Assembly (NCBI RefSeq): GCF_014349105.1
Contig: NZ_JACSJI010000003.1
Coordinates: forward strand, 62,001 to 126,000
DNA: 64,000 nt
Direction: 5' to 3'
Origin: Caulobacter sp. 17J80-11
GTDB taxonomy: Bacteria > Pseudomonadota > Alphaproteobacteria > Caulobacterales > Caulobacteraceae
The stretch's first letter is position 1; each line of letters begins with the position of its first letter. The translations under genes and the position numbers were made by a program. Below the pieces are notes generated by a model. That model ran no database searches and was not told where the DNA came from. It was given only the letters and a program-made list of their open reading frames with translations. Below, piece by piece: positions 25,158-33,713 of this stretch.

Positions 25158-25307
25158 GAAAGTCCCTCCCGACAGGGTGTTTGCGCCGGCTTAGCGCGGC
25201 TTCGGGCCGGTCCGCCAGTAGGCACTGGCGCGCAACTCGTTACCCGGATTTAACTTTGCCGTGGCTCCGCTTAAGGTCACAAGTCGCGCCATGGGGGGTG
25301 GTCGCGG

Positions 25308-26444
25308 ATGTCGCTCGCGCTATCGACGCTGATTTATGAATGGCGCCGCTACACTGCGGCGATCGTCGCGCTGTCCATGGCCGGCGTGCTGGTGCTCGCC
25401 CAGGTCGGCCTGTTCATGGGCATCAACAAGGCGTTCACGGCCACGATCGACCGGTCGCCGGCCCACATCATGATCCTCGGGCCGAAGTCCGAGAGCATGC
25501 TGCAGGGCACCGGCGTGCCGCGCCGGATCAAGCCGCAGATCTATCTGAACCCCGAAGTGGTTGCGGTCTCCGACCTCGACGGCGACGGCGCGCGCTGGAA
25601 CAACCTGCCGACCGACGGCTCCAAGCAGAAGCGCGAGTTCGTCAACATCATCACCGTCGACCCGATCCCCGGCGCGGTCACCCTGCCGACCGATTTCCCG
25701 GAGGCCGCCCGCGAGGCCATCACCGAGCCGCGCTCGGTGGTCGTCGACCGCTCGGCCCTGACCCGTCTGGGCGTCAAGCTCGGCGATCAGGCGCTGATGA
25801 ACGGCAAGAAGGTGCGGGTGGTGTACGTGGTCGAAACCTACCCCAACCTGGCCCAGCCGATGGTGTTCGTTTCGCGCGACACCCTGCAGATGCTGGGGCT
25901 GAACCGGAAGGGCCCCGACGGCGCGGCCCTGGTCGTGAAGGTCGCCGACCCGGCGCGGGCTGAGATCGTGCGCGACCAGCTGAACGCCGTCTCCAAGGGG
26001 CAGTACCGGGCCTGGACCCGCGAGGAACTGTCGAAGGCCAACGAGCAGGCGCTGCTGAAGGACCAGTTCATCGGCCTGTTCCTGGTCGCTTCGGTGATCC
26101 TCGGCCTGTTCATCGGCGTCATCATCACCTTCATGACCCTGCGCGGGGCGGTGTTCGCCAACATCAAGGAGTTCGCCAGCCTCAGGGCGCTCGGGGTCTC
26201 GATGGGGTCGCTGCGCTGGATCGTCATCGAGCTGTCGTTCTGGGTCGGCGTGTTCGGCCTGGGCTCGACCTGGGTGGTGATGTGGGGGGTGACCGCGCTC
26301 GGCGCGGCCAACGGCCTGCCCATGGCCTATCCGCTGTGGTCGGTGATCCTGGCGGTGATGATGCTGATGACCATCGCCGTCCTGTCGGGCGTGTTCTCGC
26401 TCGGCATTCTCAAGAAAGCCCAGCCCGCGGACCTGCTGCGATGA
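25308..26444 (+). CDS. ABC transporter permease, FtsX/MacB-like (DevC type)
   Basis: A 378-residue permease with the FtsX-like topology: one N-terminal membrane helix (about residues 18-38), a large periplasmic domain (about 40-255), and three C-terminal helices (about 258-280, 305-325 and 350-370). DevC/MacB-type permeases power the export of lipids or small molecules through a periplasmic adaptor. It overlaps the ATPase gene by four bases (ATGA), and the adaptor follows, so the three form one operon. The substrate is unknown, and no outer-membrane factor is encoded nearby. Confidence 0.88.
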   Translation: MSLALSTLIYEWRRYTAAIVALSMAGVLVLAQVGLFMGINKAFTATIDRSPAHIMILGPKSESMLQGTGVPRRIKPQIYLNPEVVAVSDLDGDGARWNNLPTDGSKQKREFVNIITVDPIPGAVTLPTDFPEAAREAITEPRSVVVDRSALTRLGVKLGDQALMNGKKVRVVYVVETYPNLAQPMVFVSRDTLQMLGLNRKGPDGAALVVKVADPARAEIVRDQLNAVSKGQYRAWTREELSKANEQALLKDQFIGLFLVASVILGLFIGVIITFMTLRGAVFANIKEFASLRALGVSMGSLRWIVIELSFWVGVFGLGSTWVVMWGVTALGAANGLPMAYPLWSVILAVMMLMTIAVLSGVFSLGILKKAQPADLLR

Positions 26445-27160
26445 GCAAGAAAGCGATCGAGGCCAAGGGCCTGAGCAAGCGGTTCAAGACCGGCCGCTCC
26501 TATGTCGAGGTGCTGAAGGCGATCGACTTCGACGCCGACCACGGCGACGTGACCATGGTCATGGGGCCGTCGGGCTCCGGCAAGTCGACCCTGGTGGCCG
26601 CCCTGTCGGGCCTGCTGCGGCCCGACACCGGCGACGTCACCGCGCTGGACACCAAGATCTGGAAGCTCAGCTCGGGGCGCATGGACAAGTTCCGCCTCGA
26701 CCACTGCGGCTTCATCTTCCAGGGCTTCAACCTGTTCCCGGCTCAGACCGCCCTGCAGCAGGTCTCGACCGTGTTGCGCTTCAAGGGCCAGGACGCGGCG
26801 GCGGCCAAGGCGCGGGCCAAGGTGGCCCTGGACGAAGTGGGCCTGGGCCACCGCATCAATCAGCGGCCGGCCGAGCTGTCCGGCGGCGAGAAGCAGCGCG
26901 TCGCCATCGCCCGCGCGCTGGCCAAGGAACCCAAGCTGATCTTCGCCGACGAGCCGACCTCCGCCCTCGACAGCGAGAACGGCCAGGTGGTGATCCGCCT
27001 GCTGCACCGCGCGGCCAAGGAGCACGGCGCGGCGGTGATCTGCGTGACCCACGACCCGCGTCTGCAAAGCTTCGCGGACCGCATCATCCACATCGAAGAC
27101 GGCCGTATTCTGGACGACGTCCGCCAAACGCCGAGCGCCCCCACCGGGGCCGGGCACTGA
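26441..27160 (+). CDS. ABC transporter ATP-binding protein (MacB/LolD/DevA type)
   Basis: A 239-residue ATPase. Walker A is MGPSGSGKST, the Q-loop is in IFQGFNLFPAQT, the signature is LSGGEKQRVAIARAL, Walker B is LIFADEPTSALD, and the H-loop is CVTHDPR. The sequence is closest in style to the LolD/MacB/DevA branch, which fits the FtsX-like permease upstream. It starts at 26441 inside the permease stop (ATGA), so translation is coupled. It supplies the energy for the exporter at the inner membrane. Confidence 0.95.
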   Translation: MSKKAIEAKGLSKRFKTGRSYVEVLKAIDFDADHGDVTMVMGPSGSGKSTLVAALSGLLRPDTGDVTALDTKIWKLSSGRMDKFRLDHCGFIFQGFNLFPAQTALQQVSTVLRFKGQDAAAAKARAKVALDEVGLGHRINQRPAELSGGEKQRVAIARALAKEPKLIFADEPTSALDSENGQVVIRLLHRAAKEHGAAVICVTHDPRLQSFADRIIHIEDGRILDDVRQTPSAPTGAGH

Positions 27161-27180
27161 CCATTCGGGGCTAGAGAGCA

Positions 27181-28182
27181 ATGTTCGGCATCTTCCGCAG
27201 CAAGGCCTTCTGGGTCGTCGTGTTCCTGCTGGTGGTCGGCGGCGGCGGCTTCTTCATGATGAGCAAGAAGGCCGAAGCCGAGAAGCAGAAGGCGGCCGCG
27301 GCCGCCGCGGCCCCGAAGGTCGTCACCCCCTATGCGGCCATCGCAAACGGTAAGGCCGACGTGGAGGGCGGCATCATCCAGGTGGCCGCCCGCCGCGCCG
27401 GCATCGTCGAGGAGGTGCTGGTCCAGGAAGGCGAGGCGGTGACCAAGGGCCAGGTGCTGGCCCGCCAGGAGAGCAACGATCCGCGCCTTGCGGTCGAGCG
27501 CGCCCGCGCCGAGGTCGGCCAGGCCCAGGCGCAGATCGCCGCCACCGAGGTGCAGCTGGTCGCCGCGCGCCGCGAGTACGACCGGATGCGCCGCCTGTCC
27601 GACACCAACTACATCGCCGCCCAGAAGCTGGACGAGGCGCGTGACGCGGTGCGCACCGCCGAGGCCACCCTGCAGGCCCAGCGCGCGGCCGTCGCCACCG
27701 CTCAGGCCCGGCAGAACGAAGCCCAGTACGACCTGGAGCTGACCGTGGTCCGCGCGCCGGCCGACGGCGTCATCGTGCGCCGCTACGCCAACCCCGGCGC
27801 CGGCGCCTCGACGCTGAACGTCTCCAACATGTTCGACCTGGAGCCGAAGGCGGCCCGCATCGTGCGCGCGGAAATCACCGAGAGCGCCATCCCGTCGGTC
27901 ACCATCGGCCAGGAGGTCGAGATCGTCCCCGAGTCGGACGAGACCAAGGTCTACGTCGGCCAGGTCCTGCGCCGCGCCGCGGTGTTCGGGGCCCGCAAGC
28001 TGCAGTCGGACGACCCGTCCGAGCGCACCGACGACCGCGTCGTCGAGGTCGTGGTGTCGGCCGACGGCGCGCCCTTCCTGATCGGCCAGCGCGTGCTGGT
28101 GAAGTTCATGAAGCCGGGCGAGAAGGCCGGCGTGAAGCGCGCCGCGCCGAAGCCGGCCGCCGGGCCGCAGGCCAAGGGCTGA
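27181..28182 (+). CDS. HlyD/DevB-like periplasmic adaptor (membrane fusion protein)
   Basis: A 333-residue adaptor. It has an N-terminal membrane anchor (about residues 5-25), a Lys/Ala-rich linker, a lipoyl-like half (AGIVEEVLVQEGEAVTKGQVL), an alpha-helical coiled-coil hairpin (about 95-185, Ala/Gln/Arg rich), the second lipoyl half (RAPADGVIVRR) and a beta-barrel. It would bridge the DevC/DevA-like inner-membrane pump to an outer-membrane TolC-type channel encoded elsewhere. It follows the ATPase by 20 bases. A perfect 12-bp hairpin lies just after its stop. Confidence 0.92.
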   Translation: MFGIFRSKAFWVVVFLLVVGGGGFFMMSKKAEAEKQKAAAAAAAPKVVTPYAAIANGKADVEGGIIQVAARRAGIVEEVLVQEGEAVTKGQVLARQESNDPRLAVERARAEVGQAQAQIAATEVQLVAARREYDRMRRLSDTNYIAAQKLDEARDAVRTAEATLQAQRAAVATAQARQNEAQYDLELTVVRAPADGVIVRRYANPGAGASTLNVSNMFDLEPKAARIVRAEITESAIPSVTIGQEVEIVPESDETKVYVGQVLRRAAVFGARKLQSDDPSERTDDRVVEVVVSADGAPFLIGQRVLVKFMKPGEKAGVKRAAPKPAAGPQAKG

Positions 28183-28189
28183 TCTGAGG

Positions 28190-28219
28190 CTCCCGCTCCC
28201 TTGATCGAGGGAGCGGGAG
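28190..28219. terminator. Hairpin after the ABC operon, terminator-like
   Basis: CTCCCGCTCCCT (28190-28201) and AGGGAGCGGGAG (28208-28219) form a perfect 12-bp stem with a 6-base loop, starting eight bases after the adaptor stop. The following ACACCCGC has no T-tract, so termination efficiency is uncertain. Confidence 0.55.
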
Positions 28220-28290
28220 ACACCCGCTAAACGGTCGCTGCGACCGGTCGAAGGGTTCACAACCGCGGCTGAGGCGCTAAGACCTGCGCC

Positions 28291-29172
28291 ATGGCCGTTT
28301 CCTCCGAACTCGTGTCTGCGGCGAGCGCGACCCTGGGCGTGGACGCCCGTCTGTTGCCGAAGCTGGCGGACGCCGCCGGCGACCTGGCGCTGAACCTGGT
28401 CACCGCCGCGCTGATTCTCGTCGTCACCTGGTTCGTGGCGCGCTGGGCCGTGGCCCTGACCCGCCGGGCCTTGCAGCGCATCCGCGCCACCCGCAACGAC
28501 CGCACCCTGCAGGGCTTCGCCGTGCAGGTCGTGCGCGTGGCGGTCTACATCGTGGGCCTGGTTGCGGTGCTGAACCGCCTGGGCGTGCAGACCACCTCCA
28601 TCGTCGCCGTGCTGGGCGCCGCATCCCTGGCCATCGGCCTGGCCATGCAGGGCGCCCTGTCGAACGTGGCGGCCGGCGTGCTGCTCTTGCTCCTGCGGCC
28701 TTACAAGGTCGGCGACGCCATCGAGGTGGCGGGCCGCACCGGCACGGTGCGGCGGCTGGACCTGTTCACCACCGAGCTGGCCACCAGCGACAACATCAAG
28801 ATCGTCGCGCCCAATTCCAAGGTGCTGGGCGACGTCATCGTCAACTTCAGCGCTCACCCAAGCCGCCGAATCGAGCTCAGTTTCGACGTCGAGTACGAAG
28901 CGGACATCCAGCAGGTCTACGACCTCATGCGCCAGACCGCCGCCGCCAACGCCAAGGTTCTGGCCGACCCCGCCCCGTGGGCGGGGGTGACGGCGCTGAA
29001 GGAGTCCGCGGTGGTGGTCACCCTGCACGCCTGGGTCGCCAACCCGGACTGGTTCGAGACCAAGGCCGCCCTGATCCGCGCGGTGAAGGAGGCCTTCGAG
29101 CGCGAGGGCTTGTCCATCCCGTACCCGCACCAAGTTCAAGTCGAGAAACACCCCGCCGGAAAGGCCGCCTGA
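28291..29172 (+). CDS. mscS: MscS-family small-conductance mechanosensitive channel
   Basis: A 293-residue channel with three membrane helices. The pore helix has the Gly/Ala-rich pattern GAASLAIGLAMQGALSNVAAG, followed by LLLLLRPYKVGDAIEVAG of the beta domain. The C-terminal alpha/beta cytoplasmic domain follows. It opens under membrane tension to release solutes during hypo-osmotic shock. The start is an ATG at 28291. Only one base separates its stop from the next GTG start, so the aldolase may be co-transcribed. Confidence 0.95.
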   Translation: MAVSSELVSAASATLGVDARLLPKLADAAGDLALNLVTAALILVVTWFVARWAVALTRRALQRIRATRNDRTLQGFAVQVVRVAVYIVGLVAVLNRLGVQTTSIVAVLGAASLAIGLAMQGALSNVAAGVLLLLLRPYKVGDAIEVAGRTGTVRRLDLFTTELATSDNIKIVAPNSKVLGDVIVNFSAHPSRRIELSFDVEYEADIQQVYDLMRQTAAANAKVLADPAPWAGVTALKESAVVVTLHAWVANPDWFETKAALIRAVKEAFEREGLSIPYPHQVQVEKHPAGKAA

Positions 29173-29173
29173 C

Positions 29174-30190
29174 GTGCGTTACGATTTCGCCTCGGACAAC
29201 ACCGCCGGCATGGCGCCGGAAGCCCTCGACGCGCTGGTGCGCGCCAACGCCGGGTTCCAGCGGGCCTACGGCGCCGACGACCACACCGCGCGCGCGGCCG
29301 ACCTGATCCGTCAGAAGCTCGACGCCGACGCCGAGGTGCGGTTCGTGTTCTCCGGCACGGCGGCCAATTCCATCGCCCTGTCCATGCTGGCCCAGCCGTT
29401 CGAGGCGGTGCTGGCCCATCAGGCCGCCCACGTCTGCACGGACGAGACCGGCGCGCCCGGCTTCTTCGGCCACGGGGTCGGTCTGATCGGCCTGCCGGGC
29501 TTCTCGGGCAAGATTGACCTCAAGGCGCTGAAGTCCGCGCTGGACGAGCCGATCGTCGGCCACCGCCAGCCGCCGGCGGCCCTGTCCCTGACCCAGGCCA
29601 CCGAGTACGGCGCGGTCTACACCGTCGACGAGCTGCGCCGGCTGATCGAGCCGGTGAAGGCCAAGGGCTACGGCGTGCACATGGACGGGGCGCGCTTGGC
29701 CAATGCGGCGGCGGCCGGCTTCGACCTGACCGAGATCGCCCGCCTGGGCGTCGACGTGCTGGTGCTGGGCGGGGCCAAGGCCGGCGGCCTGTGCACCGAG
29801 GCCCTGGTCATGTTCGATAAGTCGCTGGCCCGGCGCGTGGACAACCGGCTGAAGCAGGCCGGGCAGGTGTCCTCCAAGACCCGTTTCCTGGCCGCGCCGC
29901 TGCTGGGCCTGCTGGAGAGCGGCGCCTGGGAGGGCCACGCCGCCCACGCCAACCTGATGGCCGAGCGCCTGGCCGAGGCGATCGTGAAGCGCACCCGCTT
30001 CGTGGTGGCCCATCCGGTCGAGGCCAACACCGTGTTCGTGCGCATGCCCGAGGACGCCCACCAGCGCCTGCTGGCCGAGGGCTGGGCCTGCTACCGCTTC
30101 GACGACGGTTCGGTGCGGTTCGTCTGTTCGTGGGCGACCACGGAAGAGGCGATCGAGGAGCTGGCCTTCGCCATGACGCGGGGCCAGTAA
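29174..30190 (+). CDS. ltaE: Low-specificity threonine aldolase / beta-eliminating lyase family
   Basis: A 338-residue PLP fold-type I enzyme. The PLP lysine is at about residue 202 in LGGAKAGG, the cofactor Asp in HMDGARLANAA, and the N-terminal FASDNTAGMAPE matches threonine aldolases. It would split threonine to glycine and acetaldehyde, or act on related beta-hydroxy amino acids. The start is a GTG at 29174, one base after the mscS stop. The specific substrate is inferred from the family. Confidence 0.9.
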   Translation: MRYDFASDNTAGMAPEALDALVRANAGFQRAYGADDHTARAADLIRQKLDADAEVRFVFSGTAANSIALSMLAQPFEAVLAHQAAHVCTDETGAPGFFGHGVGLIGLPGFSGKIDLKALKSALDEPIVGHRQPPAALSLTQATEYGAVYTVDELRRLIEPVKAKGYGVHMDGARLANAAAAGFDLTEIARLGVDVLVLGGAKAGGLCTEALVMFDKSLARRVDNRLKQAGQVSSKTRFLAAPLLGLLESGAWEGHAAHANLMAERLAEAIVKRTRFVVAHPVEANTVFVRMPEDAHQRLLAEGWACYRFDDGSVRFVCSWATTEEAIEELAFAMTRGQ

Positions 30191-30200
30191 GCCCCAGCCG

Positions 30201-30497
30201 TCACCAAGCCGGCTTGCGCGCCTTGAAGCGCATGCCGCAGCGCGGGCAGGCCCGGTCCGGCGGCGCGAAGTGCCAGCGGATGCGGAAGCGGCCGGGCAGG
30301 CCGCTGGGCCGATAGAACACCGGCAGGGCGCATTTCGGGCAGCGGCAGGCCACCCAGATCACGAGGGTGAGGGCGGGCAGGGCCCAGATCGGGACGTGCA
30401 CCGCCCCGACCTGGCCTGCGATCAAGAGGCCCAGCCAGAAGCCGGCCAGCAGCCACCAGGCCGCCGTGATCAGTCGTGCGATGAATTCGCCGTTCAA
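30201..30497 (-). CDS. Small membrane protein with C-terminal zinc ribbon
   Basis: A protein of about 98 residues. Two hydrophobic helices (AAWWLLAGFWLGLLIAG and IWALPALTLVIWVA) are followed by a four-Cys zinc ribbon (CRCPKC and, 30 residues later, CPRCGMRF). The start is inferred: TTG at 30497 overlaps the accA stop (TTGA), and no ATG or GTG lies nearby in frame. It is unrecognised as a named family. Translational coupling to accA is likely, but there is no evidence that it acts with the carboxylase. Confidence 0.65.
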   Translation of the reverse strand: MNGEFIARLITAAWWLLAGFWLGLLIAGQVGAVHVPIWALPALTLVIWVACRCPKCALPVFYRPSGLPGRFRIRWHFAPPDRACPRCGMRFKARKPAW

Positions 30498-31465
30498 GCC
30501 AATCCAGCACGCCCGATCGCATAGAACCGATCGGCGCGCTGCTTCCTGAGTTCGTCGGCGGACAGCGGCGCGAGCATGCGCAGTTCCTGCTCGAGCACGT
30601 CCCCGACATTGCGGATAGCGGTTTCGGGATCGGAATGCGCGCCGCCGGTCGGCTCTTCGACGATACGGTCGACGATGCCGAGACCGATCAGGTCCTGGGC
30701 GGTGATCTTCATGGCGGCTGCCGCGTCCCTGGCGCGCGAGCCATCCCTCCACAGGATGGACGCCGCGCCCTCAGGGGAAATCACCGAGTAGATGGAATGT
30801 TCCAGGATCAGGACACGATTTGCGGCGGCCAGCGCGATGGCGCCGCCCGAACCGCCTTCGCCGGTGACCGTGGCGACCATCGGCGTGCCCAGCGTCAGGC
30901 CGCGTTCGGTCGACCGGGCGATGGCCTCGGCCTGGCCGCGCTCCTCGGCGCCGATGCCGGGATAGGCCCCGGCGGTGTCGACGAAGGTGACCACCGGCAG
31001 GCCGAACTGCTCGGCCATGTCCATCAGGCGCACCGCCTTGCGGTAGCCCTCGGGGCGGGCCATGCCGAAGTTGTGCTTCAGGCGGGTGGTGGTGTCCCAG
31101 CCCTTTTCGTGGCCCATGACCACGACCGGCTGGCCGCGGAACTTGCCCAGGCCGCCGACGATCGCCTGGTCGTCGCCGAACGAGCGGTCGCCGCGCAGCT
31201 CGACGAACTCGTCGATCAGGCCGGCCAGGTAGTCGCGCAGGTGCGGACGCTCCGGATGGCGCGCCACCTGAGTCTTCTGCCAGGGGTCGAGCTTGGAATA
31301 GGCGTCCTTGCGCAGGTCCACGACCCGGGCGCGCAGGGCGGCGATTTCCGCGTCGAAGGCGCCGGCGCCGGCGGTCTCCGACAGACGGGACAGTTCTTCG
31401 ATCTTGGCTTCGAGGTCGGCGATCGGCCGCTCGAATTCGAGATAGTGGCGCACGGGCGCGATCAT
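30494..31465 (-). CDS. accA: Acetyl-CoA carboxylase carboxyltransferase subunit alpha
   Basis: A 323-residue carboxyltransferase alpha subunit of bacterial acetyl-CoA carboxylase, which makes malonyl-CoA for fatty-acid synthesis. It has the N-terminal helical region (LEFERPIADLEAKIEELSRL), the crotonase-like core (TFVDTAGAYPGIGAEERGQAEAIA), the oxyanion motif VTGEGGSGGAIALAAANRVL, and the standard C-terminus. It would work with AccD, BirA and AccB/AccC encoded elsewhere. The start ATG is at 31465. Confidence 0.97.
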   Translation of the reverse strand: MIAPVRHYLEFERPIADLEAKIEELSRLSETAGAGAFDAEIAALRARVVDLRKDAYSKLDPWQKTQVARHPERPHLRDYLAGLIDEFVELRGDRSFGDDQAIVGGLGKFRGQPVVVMGHEKGWDTTTRLKHNFGMARPEGYRKAVRLMDMAEQFGLPVVTFVDTAGAYPGIGAEERGQAEAIARSTERGLTLGTPMVATVTGEGGSGGAIALAAANRVLILEHSIYSVISPEGAASILWRDGSRARDAAAAMKITAQDLIGLGIVDRIVEEPTGGAHSDPETAIRNVGDVLEQELRMLAPLSADELRKQRADRFYAIGRAGLA

Positions 31466-31605
31466 TCAGGAGCCTGACGCAGCGTCAAAAACAAGCGCCG
31501 GAACCTAGGCCCAAGCGCCGCGGCTCACAAGCGGTCCGGTACCGAGGCCAGAAGCTTTGGGCGCCGCGCTCGGTTTCCTGGGGCCGTTCGCGGGCGCCAT
31601 GAAAA

Positions 31606-31637
31606 TTGACAGCGCTGTCATCATGACGTCCGATAGC
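31606..31637 (+). promoter_or_regulatory. Promoter with LacI-type operator palindrome
   Basis: TGACAGCGCTGTCA at 31607-31620 is a perfect 14-bp palindrome with the central CG typical of LacI/GalR operators. It overlaps a perfect TTGACA -35 hexamer (31606-31611). A possible -10 (GATAGC near 31632) has a long spacer. The site lies 61 bases before the acyltransferase ATG, so a LacI-family repressor would block that promoter. No LacI gene is in the window. Confidence 0.6.
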
Positions 31638-31680
31638 TGGGCCGCAGCCACGGAAGATGGTGCGGCGCGGGGGGCGAGCG

Positions 31681-32811
31681 ATGACTTCGAAAACGGCCGA
31701 CGGCTACCTGCCGTCGTTGACGGCCCTGCGCGGCGTCGCCGCCGTCTGGGTGATGCTGTTCCACATCGACGTCAGCCTCTTCTATCGGGATCTGGGCCCG
31801 CTGGTCCCGCACGCCTGGACCGGCCTGATCACCAGCGGCTACCTCTGGGTCGACTTCTTTTTCATCCTCAGCGGCTTCGTCATCGCCCACGTCTACGGGG
31901 ACGACTTCGCCGGCGGCGTGCGGCTGCGGTCGGCGTTCGGGTATCTGAAGGCCCGCTTCTTTCGCATCTACCCGCTGCACCTGTTCACCCTGCTGCTGCT
32001 GATCGCCTTCGCGCGGTGGGTGGCGGCGTCTCAGCCGTCGCTCGTCGACGGCAGCGTCGAGAGCTTCTTCGCCGACAAGGCGCTGCCCAGCAATTTCCTG
32101 CTGACCAACGCCATGAACCAGCACGTCTACCTGTCCTGGAACATCGTCTCCTGGTCGATCGGCGCGGAGTGGTGGACCTACTTCATCGGCGTCGGGCTGC
32201 TGGCGGCGACGGGTCGGACCTGGCGCGGCGCGCTGCTTCTGATCGGCGGGTATGTTCTGCTGGTCGGACTGGTCCTGCTGCGGCCCGCCGGCAACCTGGA
32301 CATCACCTTCGATTACGGCTTCTTCCGGTGCCTGTTCGGCTTCACGATGGGGGTCGGGTTACACGCGCTGTATCGGCGCGGCTGGGCGCGCGCCTGGTTG
32401 GCGAGCGACGCCGCCGTGGCCGCCGTCCTCCCGCTGCTGGCGATGAAGTTCCACTGGGGATGGCACGACCTGGTCGCGCCGCCGCTGTTCGCGATGCTGG
32501 TGCTCGCGGGCGCCTACAACCAGGCCGGCTTCGCGCGCCTGATGGCGGCGCGGCTACCCCAGTACCTGGGGCGGATCTCCTACTCGATCTACCTGATGCA
32601 CGGGGTCTGGTTCATGGTGTTCTGGACCTTCCTGCCGCGCCTGAAGGCCGCCTTCCACCTGGAGCGGCTGCCGCCGGCCTGGAGCGTGGCCTATGCGGTC
32701 CTGTTCGTGGCGCTCAGCATCGGGTCCGCCGCCTTGACCTACCGGCTTGTCGAAGTGCCCGGCCGGCGGCTGTTCCGGACGCGCCGGACGTTCGCCGTCG
32801 CCTCCGCCTAG
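31681..32811 (+). CDS. Acyltransferase-3 family membrane protein (OafA/NodX-like)
   Basis: A 376-residue protein with about ten membrane helices. It opens with the family motif [20 protein letters not shown], whose His is the proposed catalytic residue. [18 protein letters not shown] and [14 protein letters not shown] follow. Such enzymes O-acylate sugars of envelope polysaccharides or other extracytoplasmic molecules. The ATG at 31681 has GGGGGG six bases upstream and is preferred over 31657. A LacI-like operator upstream suggests sugar-responsive control. The stop interlocks with that of the convergent xerD (CTAG at 32808-32811). Confidence 0.88.
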   Translation: MTSKTADGYLPSLTALRGVAAVWVMLFHIDVSLFYRDLGPLVPHAWTGLITSGYLWVDFFFILSGFVIAHVYGDDFAGGVRLRSAFGYLKARFFRIYPLHLFTLLLLIAFARWVAASQPSLVDGSVESFFADKALPSNFLLTNAMNQHVYLSWNIVSWSIGAEWWTYFIGVGLLAATGRTWRGALLLIGGYVLLVGLVLLRPAGNLDITFDYGFFRCLFGFTMGVGLHALYRRGWARAWLASDAAVAAVLPLLAMKFHWGWHDLVAPPLFAMLVLAGAYNQAGFARLMAARLPQYLGRISYSIYLMHGVWFMVFWTFLPRLKAAFHLERLPPAWSVAYAVLFVALSIGSAALTYRLVEVPGRRLFRTRRTFAVASA

Positions 32812-33713
32812 TCCTTCGCCAGCGGGTGGGCGCTCTCGACCACCGCGCGCAGCCGGTCGGTGGCCACATGGGTGTAGATCTGGGTGGTGGCGATGTCGGC
32901 GTGGCCGAGCAGGGTCTGCACGATCCGCAGGTCCGCGCCGCCCTCCAGCAGGTGGGTGGCGAAGGCATGGCGCAGCACGTGCGGGCTGACCCGGGCCGGG
33001 TCGACGCCGGCGTCCAGCGCGGCGGCGTCCAGCAGCTGGGCGAACCGCCGCGCGCTTAGCCGGCCGCCGGCGCCGCGCGAACAGAACAGCCAGGGATTGG
33101 CCTTGTCGCCCTTGGGCAGGAAGCTAGGGCGGACCTGCAGATAGGCCCTCACGGCCGTGCGCGCCGCGTCGTTCAGCGGGGCCAGCCGCTCCTTGCCGCC
33201 CTTGCCCTTGACCACGAGGTAGGCCGGGTCGCGCGCCAGCGCGTCCAGCCGCAGGCCCATCAGCTCGGAGACGCGCAGCCCCGAGGCGTAGAGCAGCTCG
33301 ATCATGCAGGCCAGGCGCGCGCCCTGCGCCCCGTCGCGCGCGCCGGCCGCGGCGATCAGGCCGTCGACCTCCTCGCGGGTCAGGACCTTCGGCAGGGGGC
33401 GGCCCTGCTTGGGCGCCTCCAGCCGGCGGGACGGGTCGTCCTCTCGCCAGCCTTCGCCCAGGCAGAAACGGTAGAACTGGCGCACGGCCGAACGCCGGCG
33501 CGCGGCCGTGGCGGCCGACAGGCCGCGAAGGTCCAGGTCTCGATACCAGGCCTCCACGTCCTCCGTCCCCGCCTTCTCCAGCCCGCCGCGGTCGGCCAGG
33601 AATCCCTCCGCGTCGGTCAGGTCCCGCTCGTAGGCGGCCAGGGTGTGCGGCGAGGCGTTGCGCTCGACCGCCATCATTTCGAGGAAGGCCTCGACCTTGG
33701 GAGAGACGCTCAT
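32808..33713 (-). CDS. xerD: Tyrosine recombinase XerD
   Basis: A 301-residue site-specific recombinase. It has an N-terminal SAM-like domain (residues 1-95) and a catalytic domain with Arg in [10 protein letters not shown], Lys in VKGKGGKER, HxxR in [14 protein letters not shown], His in [11 protein letters not shown] and the nucleophile Tyr in IYTHV. XerD with XerC resolves chromosome dimers at dif; the XerD assignment over XerC is inferred from the [16 protein letters not shown] region. The start overlaps the stop of the secreted protein gene (ATGA), so the two are co-transcribed. Confidence 0.93.
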   Translation of the reverse strand: MSVSPKVEAFLEMMAVERNASPHTLAAYERDLTDAEGFLADRGGLEKAGTEDVEAWYRDLDLRGLSAATAARRRSAVRQFYRFCLGEGWREDDPSRRLEAPKQGRPLPKVLTREEVDGLIAAAGARDGAQGARLACMIELLYASGLRVSELMGLRLDALARDPAYLVVKGKGGKERLAPLNDAARTAVRAYLQVRPSFLPKGDKANPWLFCSRGAGGRLSARRFAQLLDAAALDAGVDPARVSPHVLRHAFATHLLEGGADLRIVQTLLGHADIATTQIYTHVATDRLRAVVESAHPLAKD

